Shown in pieces: positions 41,031 through 48,488 of a stretch of 64,000 bases of DNA. The translations under genes and the position numbers were made by a program. This stretch comes from Actinopolymorpha singaporensis. GTDB lineage: Bacteria > Actinomycetota > Actinomycetes > Propionibacteriales > Actinopolymorphaceae. The notes under the pieces were generated by a model that saw only the letters and a list, made by a program, of their open reading frames with translations, was not told where the DNA came from and ran no database searches. The stretch's first letter is position 1, and the number at the start of each line of letters is the position of its first letter. Location: positions 2,095,981 to 2,159,980 of the forward strand of contig NZ_LT629732.1 in the NCBI RefSeq assembly GCF_900104745.1, written 5' to 3'.

Positions 41031-41135
41031 CTACACCGACCTCGTCCTGCTGCGTAGCCCATCCCAGGGGCGTGTCGCCTTGGGAAAGCCGGTCCAACGT
41101 AGTTCGGCGGGCAGATGGCTCATGTCGTTGAACAT
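41031..41135 (-). CDS. short ORF after the PEP-utilising enzyme, possible truncated gene
   Basis: Thirty-four codons reading MFNDMSHLPAELRWTGFPKA and then WDGLRSRT before a stop. It begins inside the end of the PEP-utilising gene, as a coupled second gene would. The sequence looks protein-like but stops early, so it may be the start of a lost partner. Low certainty. Confidence 0.25.
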   Translation of the reverse strand: MFNDMSHLPAELRWTGFPKATRPWDGLRSRTRSV

Positions 41136-42376
41136 CGTGATGCGGGATTCCTGGGGTGTGCGGGAGTGACGACGCCCGTGGTGCCGTCGACGGTGACAAG
41201 GTCGCCGTCGTGAACTCTGGTCATGACTTCCGGAACGCCGAGCACGGCGGGGAGGGCGTACTCGCGGGCAACGATCGCGGCGTGGGAGAGTGCGCCTCCG
41301 GTCTCGGTGACGACAGCTGCCACGATCCGGAACAACGGCGTCCATGCCGGGTCGGTGAAGCGGCAGACGAGCACCTCGCCCGGTCGTGCGCGAGAGAAGT
41401 CCGAGGGGCTGCGCAGGATGCGTGCTGGGCCGGTGGCCGTTCCGGGGCTGCCGGGGGCGCCTGTCAGCACCGAGGCCGTGGTGGTGGTCGTGGTCGTGGG
41501 TGTGCCGGTGGGCAGGTCGGGAAGTGGTGCGGTGATCGGCCGGGCCTGGAGAATCCAGACGTGACCGTCAGCGATCGCCCATTCGACGTCCTGGGGTGCG
41601 CCGAGAAGTCCGGCGATCCTCTTCCCCGCCGCGGCGATCTCGGCGACGGCAGGATCGTCCAGCGACGGGCGCCCGCGCTGGGATTCGCGCACCGGGCGGC
41701 ACATGATGCCGCCGAGGTCGCGGTCGAGCCGGACCGCCTTCTGTGCGGTGGCGCGGGTGATGCGTCCGTCCGCGGCGACCTGGTAGGTGTCGGGGACGAC
41801 CGTTCCGTCAACCACGCTGGGGCCGAGCCCCCAGGACGCCTCGATCCTCGTGCTCGTACTCGTACTCGCATGGTCCGGGGTGAACATCACCCCGGAGATC
41901 TCTGCGTCGACCAGGCGTTGCACCAGCACCGCCATCGGTGAAGCGCCAGGTTGGTTCGGGTGGCGTGAACGGCTCCAGTAGTCGGCCACGCGATCGGAGA
42001 GGGCAGAACGCCAGCACGTGCGGATCGCCTCCACCACCGCGCTGGTGCCGCGGACGGCCAGGATGGTCGCGTACTGCCCGGCGGCCGAAGCCTCACGGCT
42101 GCCTTCCTTCGCGGCCGACGAACGTACCGCCACTGGCGGATCACCCATCTGCGCGAGCTGCTGGGCCACGCGCTCCGCCAGACCCGGAGGAATCACTTCC
42201 TGGTCGGGGCCCTCCGCTCGGGTGTGGGCCGGTGCTGTCGAGCGAGCGGCCCGGTGAGCCTCGAAGGGAACCACGAACCCGTCGGGGACGCAGAACCCGT
42301 GCCGGAGAAGGGTCGCGAGGGTTGCCGCCTTCCCACCGCAGGTGTCCGGGGTGGCGTCTGCCAGGGTCCTGATCAC
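41120..42376 (-). CDS. PEP/pyruvate-binding phosphotransferase, PPDK/Rph-like
   Basis: About 418 residues with an N-terminal PEP/pyruvate-binding (ATP-grasp) domain (CGGKAATLATLLRHGFCVPDGF, VAVRSSAAKEGSREASAAGQ, MAVLVQRLVDAEISGVMFTP, WILQARPI) and a C-terminal phosphohistidine domain (VVTETGGALSHAAIVAREYA, with the swivelling His; PAVLGVPEVM). This is shorter than PEP synthase and rifampin phosphotransferase (about 870), and the rifampin-binding part is not evident. A Thr-rich linker (TTTTTTT) joins the domains. GTG 42376 has AGGA five bases upstream. Confidence 0.82.
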   Translation of the reverse strand: MIRTLADATPDTCGGKAATLATLLRHGFCVPDGFVVPFEAHRAARSTAPAHTRAEGPDQEVIPPGLAERVAQQLAQMGDPPVAVRSSAAKEGSREASAAGQYATILAVRGTSAVVEAIRTCWRSALSDRVADYWSRSRHPNQPGASPMAVLVQRLVDAEISGVMFTPDHASTSTSTRIEASWGLGPSVVDGTVVPDTYQVAADGRITRATAQKAVRLDRDLGGIMCRPVRESQRGRPSLDDPAVAEIAAAGKRIAGLLGAPQDVEWAIADGHVWILQARPITAPLPDLPTGTPTTTTTTTASVLTGAPGSPGTATGPARILRSPSDFSRARPGEVLVCRFTDPAWTPLFRIVAAVVTETGGALSHAAIVAREYALPAVLGVPEVMTRVHDGDLVTVDGTTGVVTPAHPRNPASRCSTT

Positions 42377-42385
42377 ACGTGTCCT

Positions 42386-42416
42386 ATCAACGAAACGTTG
42401 ACAACGGAATGTTGAT
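42386..42416. promoter_or_regulatory. double palindromic operator between divergent genes
   Basis: Two adjacent 13-bp dyads, CAACGAAACGTTG (42388-42400) and CAACGGAATGTTG (42402-42414), nested in an outer ATCAAC/GTTGAT repeat. They lie 11 bases from the PEP-utilising gene start and 17 from the first regulator start, so one regulator could control both directions. Confidence 0.7.
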
Positions 42417-42432
42417 TCTTCAGGATGGGCGG

Positions 42433-42822
42433 ATGGAACGCAAGCACGACCCGAACCCCACGTCATCCGGTCGGCACCCCGAGGTCCACCGTGAACAAGG
42501 CGCACGGCGGCGCCTGCTCGCCGCTGGCGCCGATGGCCTGGAGGCTCCTCCGTGGAGGCCCGCGTCTGTGCCGCCGTCGGCGGTCGACCTCGTGCAGTTC
42601 GCACTCTGGCGATCAGCGGACCTGGGCACGGAGGAACTCCTGAGTGCGCTCGCCCTGATGCCCGCCGCGCGGGCCGAGGTCGAGGGAGTGGAGACGGGCC
42701 TGCTGTTCACCGCCAAGAGCGCCGGCCTGACCTGGGCGCAGATCGCCGACGCGATGGGGTTCCGGTCACCGCAGGCGTGTCAGCAACACTTCAACCGGCT
42801 CACCGCCAGGCGAGGCGACTGA
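42433..42822 (+). CDS. helix-turn-helix DNA-binding protein
   Basis: About 129 residues. The N-terminal 45 are polar; the core VDLVQFALWRSADLGTEELL and a C-terminal helix-turn-helix (SAGLTWAQIADAMGFRSPQACQQHFNRL) are well formed. This is a known small actinobacterial regulator type, unnamed. AGGATGGG precedes the ATG. Second gene of the pair starts three bases after its stop. Confidence 0.68.
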   Translation: MERKHDPNPTSSGRHPEVHREQGARRRLLAAGADGLEAPPWRPASVPPSAVDLVQFALWRSADLGTEELLSALALMPAARAEVEGVETGLLFTAKSAGLTWAQIADAMGFRSPQACQQHFNRLTARRGD

Positions 42823-42824
42823 GC

Positions 42825-43460
42825 ATGACGCACCTTTCGCCGCGAGAGCTCCTCGTGCTCCATGCCGTCCGACTGCTCGGATTCGCCGGCACATCCGAGG
42901 TCGCCGAACGATTCGGCCTGGACACCGCGGGCACAGCTCGAACCCTCGTCCTGGCCGAAGAACGAGGCTGGGTGCAACACACTGCTTTCGCTGATCTCGA
43001 AGGATGGTCCCTGACCGGGGAAGGCAGAGCCGAGAACGAGAAGCGACTCGCGTGCGAACGCGCCCACGCCGACCCGGACGGTGTCATCGGCTCGATCTAC
43101 CAGGAGTTCCGGCCACTGAACGAACGACTTCTGCGAGCCTGCACCGAGTGGCAGCTCACCCCCACGCCTGGGGGCACTTTCGCAGCCAACGACCACAGTG
43201 ACCGGGTCGGGGACGCGCGGATCCTCGACGAACTCGCCGCCCTGCACAACGCCCTGATCCCGCTCGTACGCCGGCTCGCCGGCGTTCTGGCCAGGTTCGA
43301 CGGTTACGACGCGCGCTTCGCTGCCGCTCTCCGGCGCGCCCGGTCCGGTGCACACGAATGGGTCGACCGCACCGACGTCGACTCATGCCACCGCGTGTGG
43401 TTCCAGCTCCACGAGGACCTTGTCGCCACCCTGGGTGTCGACCGCGGCGCCGAGCACTGA
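42825..43460 (+). CDS. MarR-like winged-helix regulator
   Basis: 211 residues: N-terminal winged helix (ELLVLHAVRLLGFAGTSEVA, ERFGLDTAGTARTLVLAEERGWVQ, WSLTGEGRAENEKRLA) and a helical C-terminal domain (ILDELAALHNALIPLVRRLA). Cotranscribed with the small helix-turn-helix gene and divergent from the PEP-utilising enzyme. One or both are candidates to bind the double operator. Confidence 0.72.
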   Translation: MTHLSPRELLVLHAVRLLGFAGTSEVAERFGLDTAGTARTLVLAEERGWVQHTAFADLEGWSLTGEGRAENEKRLACERAHADPDGVIGSIYQEFRPLNERLLRACTEWQLTPTPGGTFAANDHSDRVGDARILDELAALHNALIPLVRRLAGVLARFDGYDARFAAALRRARSGAHEWVDRTDVDSCHRVWFQLHEDLVATLGVDRGAEH

Positions 43461-43477
43461 ACTCGCCCGGAGAGCAT

Positions 43478-44365
43478 TCAGACGCGCCGGTCGCGCACGT
43501 ACGCCAGCCGCTGCGCCAGCGCGGCACCGCACCGGCAGGCGGGGTCCGGGCACAGCAGCGCCGCCGGATCCGCGCGCACCACCTCGGTGACGGCGGCGAG
43601 CAGGTCCCGAACGCCGACCCGGCGGGCCCGGCAGGCGCCGATGCGGACCTCCGTGGTCGCCGGCCGTAGTGCCGGCTCGATGTCGTCGAAGCGGTGGCTC
43701 TCGCCGCCGAGGTTCGGAAACTCCGCCCACACACCGGCCGCGACCTTCGCGTACCGGTAGAAGCGCGAGCGACCCAGGCGTTGCTCCGCCAGATGGATCG
43801 CGGTGTTGGCCTCGTGCGAGACGCCGAGCAGGACGACGTCACCGTCGAGCTCGGCGAGCGCCTCGATCGGGGCGAGCGGCCGGTCCGGACTTTCGGCCTC
43901 CAGAAGCGTGCGTGCGTGCTCGCCCGCGGCCTGGAACGCGAACAACGGATGAGCCCCGCGCTCGGCACAACCCAGTGCCCGCATCGCCTCCGGGACGGCA
44001 CCGAGGTAGCGGTCGACCGGCCGTTCGGGGGAGTACGGCACCGCGCGGTCCAGGGCCTGCTCGAAGTCAGCCCAGGAAACGGCGTTCCAGTAGGCATTGT
44101 GGGGGCGGACCAGTCCGGGTGGAGCGGGCATGCGGGTGTGGTCGCCGGCGCCGGCCGGCAGCAGCACCGTGCCGCACGCGTCGAGCAGAGCCCGGCACAC
44201 CGCCTCCGCGCCACCCTCGACCCAGCCGAACGACCTCAGGGACGTGTGGACCAACGCCGTCGAGCGTTCGGTCAGCCCGAGCGCTCGCAGTCCCGCGGCG
44301 ATCTCGCCCTCTGTGATCCCTTGCGCCGTGCTCGCCCCGGCGGACCCTTCGGCTCGGGTGTTCAT
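43478..44365 (-). CDS. second AAC(3)-family N-acetyltransferase homologue
   Basis: About 295 residues. TALVHTSLRSFGWVEGGAEA, LLDACGTVLLPAG, and the family motif HEANTAIH in LLGVSHEANTAIHLAEQ. The extra C-terminal part has Cys in LLCPDPACRCG, possibly a metal site and not usual for AAC(3). Only moderately similar to the copy at 10 kb, so not a recent duplicate. ATG 44365 is chosen; the open frame upstream is unlikely to be coding. Confidence 0.8.
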   Translation of the reverse strand: MNTRAEGSAGASTAQGITEGEIAAGLRALGLTERSTALVHTSLRSFGWVEGGAEAVCRALLDACGTVLLPAGAGDHTRMPAPPGLVRPHNAYWNAVSWADFEQALDRAVPYSPERPVDRYLGAVPEAMRALGCAERGAHPLFAFQAAGEHARTLLEAESPDRPLAPIEALAELDGDVVLLGVSHEANTAIHLAEQRLGRSRFYRYAKVAAGVWAEFPNLGGESHRFDDIEPALRPATTEVRIGACRARRVGVRDLLAAVTEVVRADPAALLCPDPACRCGAALAQRLAYVRDRRV

Positions 44366-44483
44366 CGGGCAGAGGCTACCGTCGCACGTGGCCAGCACGC
44401 GGCCCGATTTCCAGCCCGGGTACGACCGAACGGCGGCCTGACAAGGCGGCCTTGACATGGGGTGGTCGCGGGTCTGAAGCAGG

Positions 44484-44999
44484 TCAGCTGGTACGGCGTT
44501 CCACGACTCCACGGATGAACGCGGCCTGGCCGGCGTGCTGGAGGTCGTCGCTGATCACGCTGACCAGCCGTACGGCCAGCGTCACCGGCGGGTCCCACGC
44601 CTCGTCCACCACGCGCGGCAGGTCGTCGTCGCCGAGTCCGCCGACGTAGGCGACCGTCGCCTGGTGCACGGCGTCGTGGTAGCCGATCAGCAGGTCGGCC
44701 GAGTCGACCTGTACCTGCGCGACCTCCTTCGGGCTGTTGCCGTACCCCGTCGCGGACGGCTCGAAAGGCAGGTCGAAGCGCTCGAACCAGCTGTCGGCCG
44801 TCCAGACCTGTTCGGTTCCCGCGACGTCGGCGATGTGGTCGTCCTGGACCCGGGTCAGGTGCCAGACCAACCAGGCGATCGAGTTGGCCTCGCTGTCCAC
44901 GCGGAACGCGAGTTCCTCCGCGGACAGTCCCTCCACGGCCTGGTGGACCGCCTCGCGGACCCGGTCGAACGCGTCCACCAGCAACTTCGAACTGGACAT
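44484..44999 (-). CDS. DinB superfamily (DUF664-like) protein
   Basis: 171 residues: four-helix bundle with metal-binding His pattern, IAWLVWHLTRVQDDH (H-x6-H), LIGYHDAVHQATVAYV and LVSVISDDLQHAGQAAFIRG (His in the last helix). Possible bacillithiol/mycothiol-dependent or metal-dependent enzyme; function unknown. GGAGGAG is eight bases before the ATG. Confidence 0.83.
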   Translation of the reverse strand: MSSSKLLVDAFDRVREAVHQAVEGLSAEELAFRVDSEANSIAWLVWHLTRVQDDHIADVAGTEQVWTADSWFERFDLPFEPSATGYGNSPKEVAQVQVDSADLLIGYHDAVHQATVAYVGGLGDDDLPRVVDEAWDPPVTLAVRLVSVISDDLQHAGQAAFIRGVVERRTS

Positions 45000-45100
45000 C
45001 CGGTCACTCCTCCGGTTGGTCTGGGTCGTCTTCTCTGTCGTGCTCCGGCAGCGGCTCGGCAAACCCCGACACCGCCACAAGGCGTCCACGCCCTGAGCTG

Positions 45101-45185
45101 CCTTGACCCGCCGCCTTGACCGGCCCCTTGACCCGCCGCCTTGACCGGCCCCTTGACCCGCCGCGTTGACCCGCCGCGTTGATGC
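45101..45185. repeat. 12/13-bp tandem repeats of the TTGACC type
   Basis: Seven CCTTGACCCGCC/GCCTTGACCGGCC units with alternating 12 and 13 base spacing, between the DinB-like gene and the PhyH gene. Each unit carries TTGAC, the -35 consensus, but no matching -10 elements were seen. Confidence 0.8.
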
Positions 45186-45294
45186 GGGAACGGTGCGGAA
45201 CGGCGGGATGTGGCCACGCCGGGGCCGGGCCGGGTGGGGGTCCCCGATGGAACAATCGGTCGACGGTGCACTCGCAACCGTCCACGGAGGACAC

Positions 45295-46050
45295 GTGAAC
45301 GACCAGGACCGCTATCTGTTCGACCTGCAGGGCTACCTCACGATTCCCGACGCCATTCCGGCCGATCTTCTCCAACGTCTGAACGCCCAGCTCGACGAGA
45401 TGGCCGAGCGGGAGACCGAGCCGGACATGCGCACACACCGGTTCGGAGATCTGCTGGGGCGCGACGCGGCGTTCCGGACCCTCATGGACCTGCCGCCGGT
45501 GGTGGACGTACTCGACGACGTCCTCGGCTCCGACTTCCGTCTTGACCACACCTACGCCGACATCATTCGTTCCGGAGACGGCCCGATCGGTACGGTCCTG
45601 CACGGTGGCGCGGTGCCGTTCCGTGCGTCGGAGTACTACACGGTCACCCCCGACGGCCGGATCCGCAGCGGTCTGGTCGCGGTCGGCTTCAACCTCAAGG
45701 ACGTCGGGCCCGACGACGGCGGGTTCGCCTGCGTTCCGGGCAGCCACAAGAGCGCGTTCCCGTTCCCCGACGCCTGGAAGCAACTCGCCAACCAGCACCC
45801 CTGCGTACGCCGGGTCACCGGACCGGCCGGAACGGCGGTGGTCTTCACCGAGGCCCTCGTGCACGGGACGCTGCCCTGGCGGGGCGCGGACGAGCGGCGG
45901 ACGGCCTTCTACAAGTACAGCCCGGCGGCGGTGTCGTGGTCCGCCGGCTACTACGACGCCGACGACTACCCCGACCTCACCGAGCGGCAGCGCGCCATGT
46001 TGGAGGCGCCGAACGCGCGGTACGGCGGTCGGCTCAGGGCCCGGGCGTAG
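45295..46050 (+). CDS. second PhyH-like dioxygenase family protein
   Basis: About 251 residues: YLFDLQGYLTIPDAIPADLL, the central IGTVLHGGAVPFRASEYY, VAVGFNLKDVGPDDGGFACVPGSH, and the distal AVVFTEALVHGTLPWRGADERR with His and Arg. The H-x-D first ligand pair reads HGG, so the Asp is missing or moved; activity as an oxygenase is uncertain. GTG 45295 has GGAGG five bases upstream; an ATG at 45247 is less likely. Confidence 0.8.
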   Translation: MNDQDRYLFDLQGYLTIPDAIPADLLQRLNAQLDEMAERETEPDMRTHRFGDLLGRDAAFRTLMDLPPVVDVLDDVLGSDFRLDHTYADIIRSGDGPIGTVLHGGAVPFRASEYYTVTPDGRIRSGLVAVGFNLKDVGPDDGGFACVPGSHKSAFPFPDAWKQLANQHPCVRRVTGPAGTAVVFTEALVHGTLPWRGADERRTAFYKYSPAAVSWSAGYYDADDYPDLTERQRAMLEAPNARYGGRLRARA

Positions 46051-46195
46051 GTCGGCCGAGTTTCGCAGCCGACCCCGAACCGGGCCGGATTGAGGCCGGG
46101 AACTGGCCGGAATGACTCCTAGCGTTGTTCCTGTGGGCGGCGGCACTCCCGCCGTACGCCCGTGACCACAGGCTCAGCCGAAGGGAAGTCGTTCC

Positions 46196-46567
46196 ATGGA
46201 CTGGAAGCTCGAACTCGTCGCGGTCCCCGTTTCCGACGTCGACAAGGCCAAGGCGTTCTATGTCGACCAGGTCGGGTTCAACGCCGACCACGACCACGAG
46301 GTCAGCGAGGAGATCCGGTTCGTCCAGCTCACCCCGCCCGGCTCGGCGTGCTCGATCTGCATCGGCCGGGGAGTCACCGAGGCCGAGCCGGGTTCGGTCG
46401 AGGGTCTGCAGATGGTGGTGTCCGACATCCACGCCGCGCACGCCGAACTCAGCGGGCGCGGCGTGGACGTCAGCGACGTGCAGGAATTCCCCTGGGGCTC
46501 GTTCGTCTTCTTCGCCGACCCCGACGGCAACCGGTGGGCGGTGCAGCAACTCCCGAAGCGCGACTGA
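46196..46567 (+). CDS. VOC superfamily protein
   Basis: 123 residues: LELVAVPVSDVDKAKAFYVD, FVQLTPPGSACSICIGRG, GLQMVVSDIHAAHAELSGRG and FVFFADPDGNRWAVQQLP. The pattern matches small single-domain VOC proteins (PhnB/bleomycin-resistance type). First metal His is replaced, so probably a non-metal or altered member. AAGGGAAG lies seven bases before the ATG. Confidence 0.83.
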   Translation: MDWKLELVAVPVSDVDKAKAFYVDQVGFNADHDHEVSEEIRFVQLTPPGSACSICIGRGVTEAEPGSVEGLQMVVSDIHAAHAELSGRGVDVSDVQEFPWGSFVFFADPDGNRWAVQQLPKRD

Positions 46568-46643
46568 GGGAGCGGGAGCAGCGGTGTGCGGAGGGCGGAC
46601 GGCGGAGGGTGGCGGGCGGGTGCGGCTGGCGTAGGGCGCTCGC

Positions 46644-47333
46644 TCACCGGCCCGGCGAGTGCAGGACGAGCATGGAGTCCGCACCGCGCTGGAACTCGTA
46701 CGGCACCCGGCGTCGCTCCGCCCGCACCCCGTCCTCGGCGAACGCGCGTACGAGCTCCTCGACCAGGTTGTCGAGCCGGCCGCCGGCCTGGTCGACCTGC
46801 GGGAAGACCCGCACCTGCCCGCGGGCGACCCGGTGCAGCTCCCGCAGCGCGGCGAGGTGGAAGTCGCGGTCGAGCCGGTCGGCATAGGTGAACAGGAAGT
46901 GCGAGGAGAGCACCAGGTCGAACGCCCCGTCGGCGAACGGCAGATCCGGTAGCGTCCCGAACCGATAGCGCTCGGGGTGGGCGGCGATGTCGGCCGCGAA
47001 CGACCGCGCGGATTCGGTACGGCCGCGGGTCAGTGACTCCGGGTCGCGGTGAAATCCCCACTCGTACCTACTGGTGCGGGCGGTAACCCACGCGTTGCCG
47101 CGGTCGAGCTCCGCCCGGACCCGGGCGGCCACCTCGGCCGGAGGTTCCGCGTACGCCGGGTCGACCGCGATCGCGTCGACGCCCCTGCTCGCCGCGGTCG
47201 CGGTGAAGCTCGCTCCGCCTCCCGGACAGTCCAGGACCGAGCCCCGCAGGTCGTCCGGGCCGAGGTCGAAGAACGCCTCGTACTCCGCGAAGGACCGGGC
47301 GCTGACGAGGAACTCCCCGATGCTGTCGTTCAC
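46644..47333 (-). CDS. SAM-dependent methyltransferase-like protein
   Basis: About 229 residues: the SAM loop VLDCPGGGASFTATAASRGV, acidic end of strand 2 in AIAVDPAYAE, motif IV region DGAFDLVLSSHFLFTYADRL and strand 5 in GQVRVFPQVDQ. The loop D-C-P-G-G-G-A-S is a subtype seen in uncharacterised actinobacterial enzymes. GTG 47333 is inferred from the start of conserved-looking sequence. Confidence 0.75.
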   Translation of the reverse strand: MNDSIGEFLVSARSFAEYEAFFDLGPDDLRGSVLDCPGGGASFTATAASRGVDAIAVDPAYAEPPAEVAARVRAELDRGNAWVTARTSRYEWGFHRDPESLTRGRTESARSFAADIAAHPERYRFGTLPDLPFADGAFDLVLSSHFLFTYADRLDRDFHLAALRELHRVARGQVRVFPQVDQAGGRLDNLVEELVRAFAEDGVRAERRRVPYEFQRGADSMLVLHSPGR

Positions 47334-47421
47334 GGGGCCCAAGCATGCCGGGAGTGCGGGGGCGCGGCATCGCCCGGACGGGGGATTTCCGGTCCCGCAC
47401 CATTCCCGTGGCCCGCTCTGA

Positions 47422-47440
47422 TATACCGTACGGGGGTAGG
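47422..47440 (+). promoter_or_regulatory. CsoR-like operator/promoter
   Basis: TATACCGTACGGGGGTA resembles the copper-sensing CsoR operator form (ATACC near GGGGGTA) and ends 26 bases before the downstream start. Suggests copper-responsive control; no csoR gene is in the window. Confidence 0.45.
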
Positions 47441-47465
47441 GTGACTGGCGACCTGAGGAGATCGG

Positions 47466-48488
47466 ATGAACACCACCACCAGACTGGGCATCTTCGCAGG
47501 CGGCCTGGTGATCGCGTTCGGCGCGGCCTACGGCGCCGGTCGGGTGGTCCGTCCGCTGGCGCAGGAGGAGACCTCCGCACCGGCAGCCCACTCCGCGTCA
47601 CCGGAGCCGACAGAGGGTCCGATGGAGGGCATGGCGCCCGGCCACGACGAGCCGGCCGAGGAGCAGGACCAGGCCGGAGGACCTGGCGGGACAGCTGAGG
47701 CCGGCGGACACGACGACGCGGCCGGGCACGGCGAGGCGACCGAGAACGACGGCGCGTCGGGCGCCACGGAAGCCGAGCTGCCGGGCGGCCTGATGGTCAG
47801 CCAGCACGGCTACACGCTCCAGCAGGTGTCGCCGGACCCGGTGGTGGGGCGGGACGGGGAGTTCGCGTTCCGCATCGTCGACGGCCGTGGCCGGCCGGTC
47901 ACCGCGTTCGACGAGGTCCACGACAAGCGGCTGCACCTGATCGTCGTCCGGCGGGACCTGTCGTTGTTCCGGCACGTCCACCCGACACTCGGTGCCGACG
48001 GCGTGTGGCGGATCCGGCTCCCCTTCACCGCAGCCGGGACCTACCGTGCGTTCGCCGACTTCACCCCGACCGGCGGTGAGGCGACCACGCTGGGCATCGA
48101 CGTCCCGGTGGCAGGTAAGTACGAGCCGCGTGCGCTGCCCGAGGTGCGGTCCGTGGCGCGCGTCGACGGTTACGAGGTGATGTTGAGCGGCGACCCGCAG
48201 GCCGGCAAGTCGGCCTTGCTGACCCTCACGATCAAGCATGGCGGCCGCGAGGTCACCGACCTGCAGCCCTACCTCGGCGCGTACGGACACCTGGTGGCGC
48301 TGCGTGCCGGCGATCTCGCGTACCTGCACGTGCATCCCGACGGGGAACCTGGCGACGGGAAGACGACCGCCGGGCCGCGGGTGGCGTTCCACACGGAGGT
48401 GCCGAGCGCGGGGGCGTACCGCCTCTACCTCGACTTCCGGCACGGCGGCCGGGTCCACACGGCGGAGTTCACCGTCCGGGCGCGGTGA
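47466..48488 (+). CDS. exported His/acid-rich protein, copper-associated type
   Basis: 340 residues: signal/anchor helix (LGIFAGGLVIAFGAAYGAG), a linker rich in His, Asp, Glu and Met (EGMAPGHDEPAEE, GGHDDAAGHGEATEND) and two beta-sandwich-like domains (RLHLIVVRRDLSLFRHVHPT and LRAGDLAYLHVHPDGEP, each with clustered His). Similar extracytoplasmic proteins occur beside copper-transport genes. GAGGAG is five bases before the ATG. The 3' end overlaps the convergent FAD gene by 20 bases. Confidence 0.75.
   Translation: MNTTTRLGIFAGGLVIAFGAAYGAGRVVRPLAQEETSAPAAHSASPEPTEGPMEGMAPGHDEPAEEQDQAGGPGGTAEAGGHDDAAGHGEATENDGASGATEAELPGGLMVSQHGYTLQQVSPDPVVGRDGEFAFRIVDGRGRPVTAFDEVHDKRLHLIVVRRDLSLFRHVHPTLGADGVWRIRLPFTAAGTYRAFADFTPTGGEATTLGIDVPVAGKYEPRALPEVRSVARVDGYEVMLSGDPQAGKSALLTLTIKHGGREVTDLQPYLGAYGHLVALRAGDLAYLHVHPDGEPGDGKTTAGPRVAFHTEVPSAGAYRLYLDFRHGGRVHTAEFTVRAR

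Noticed and set aside
41120-42376. Calling the PEP-utilising gene a rifampin phosphotransferase
   Set aside because: At about 418 residues it lacks the length and the rifampin-binding region of that enzyme (about 870 residues).
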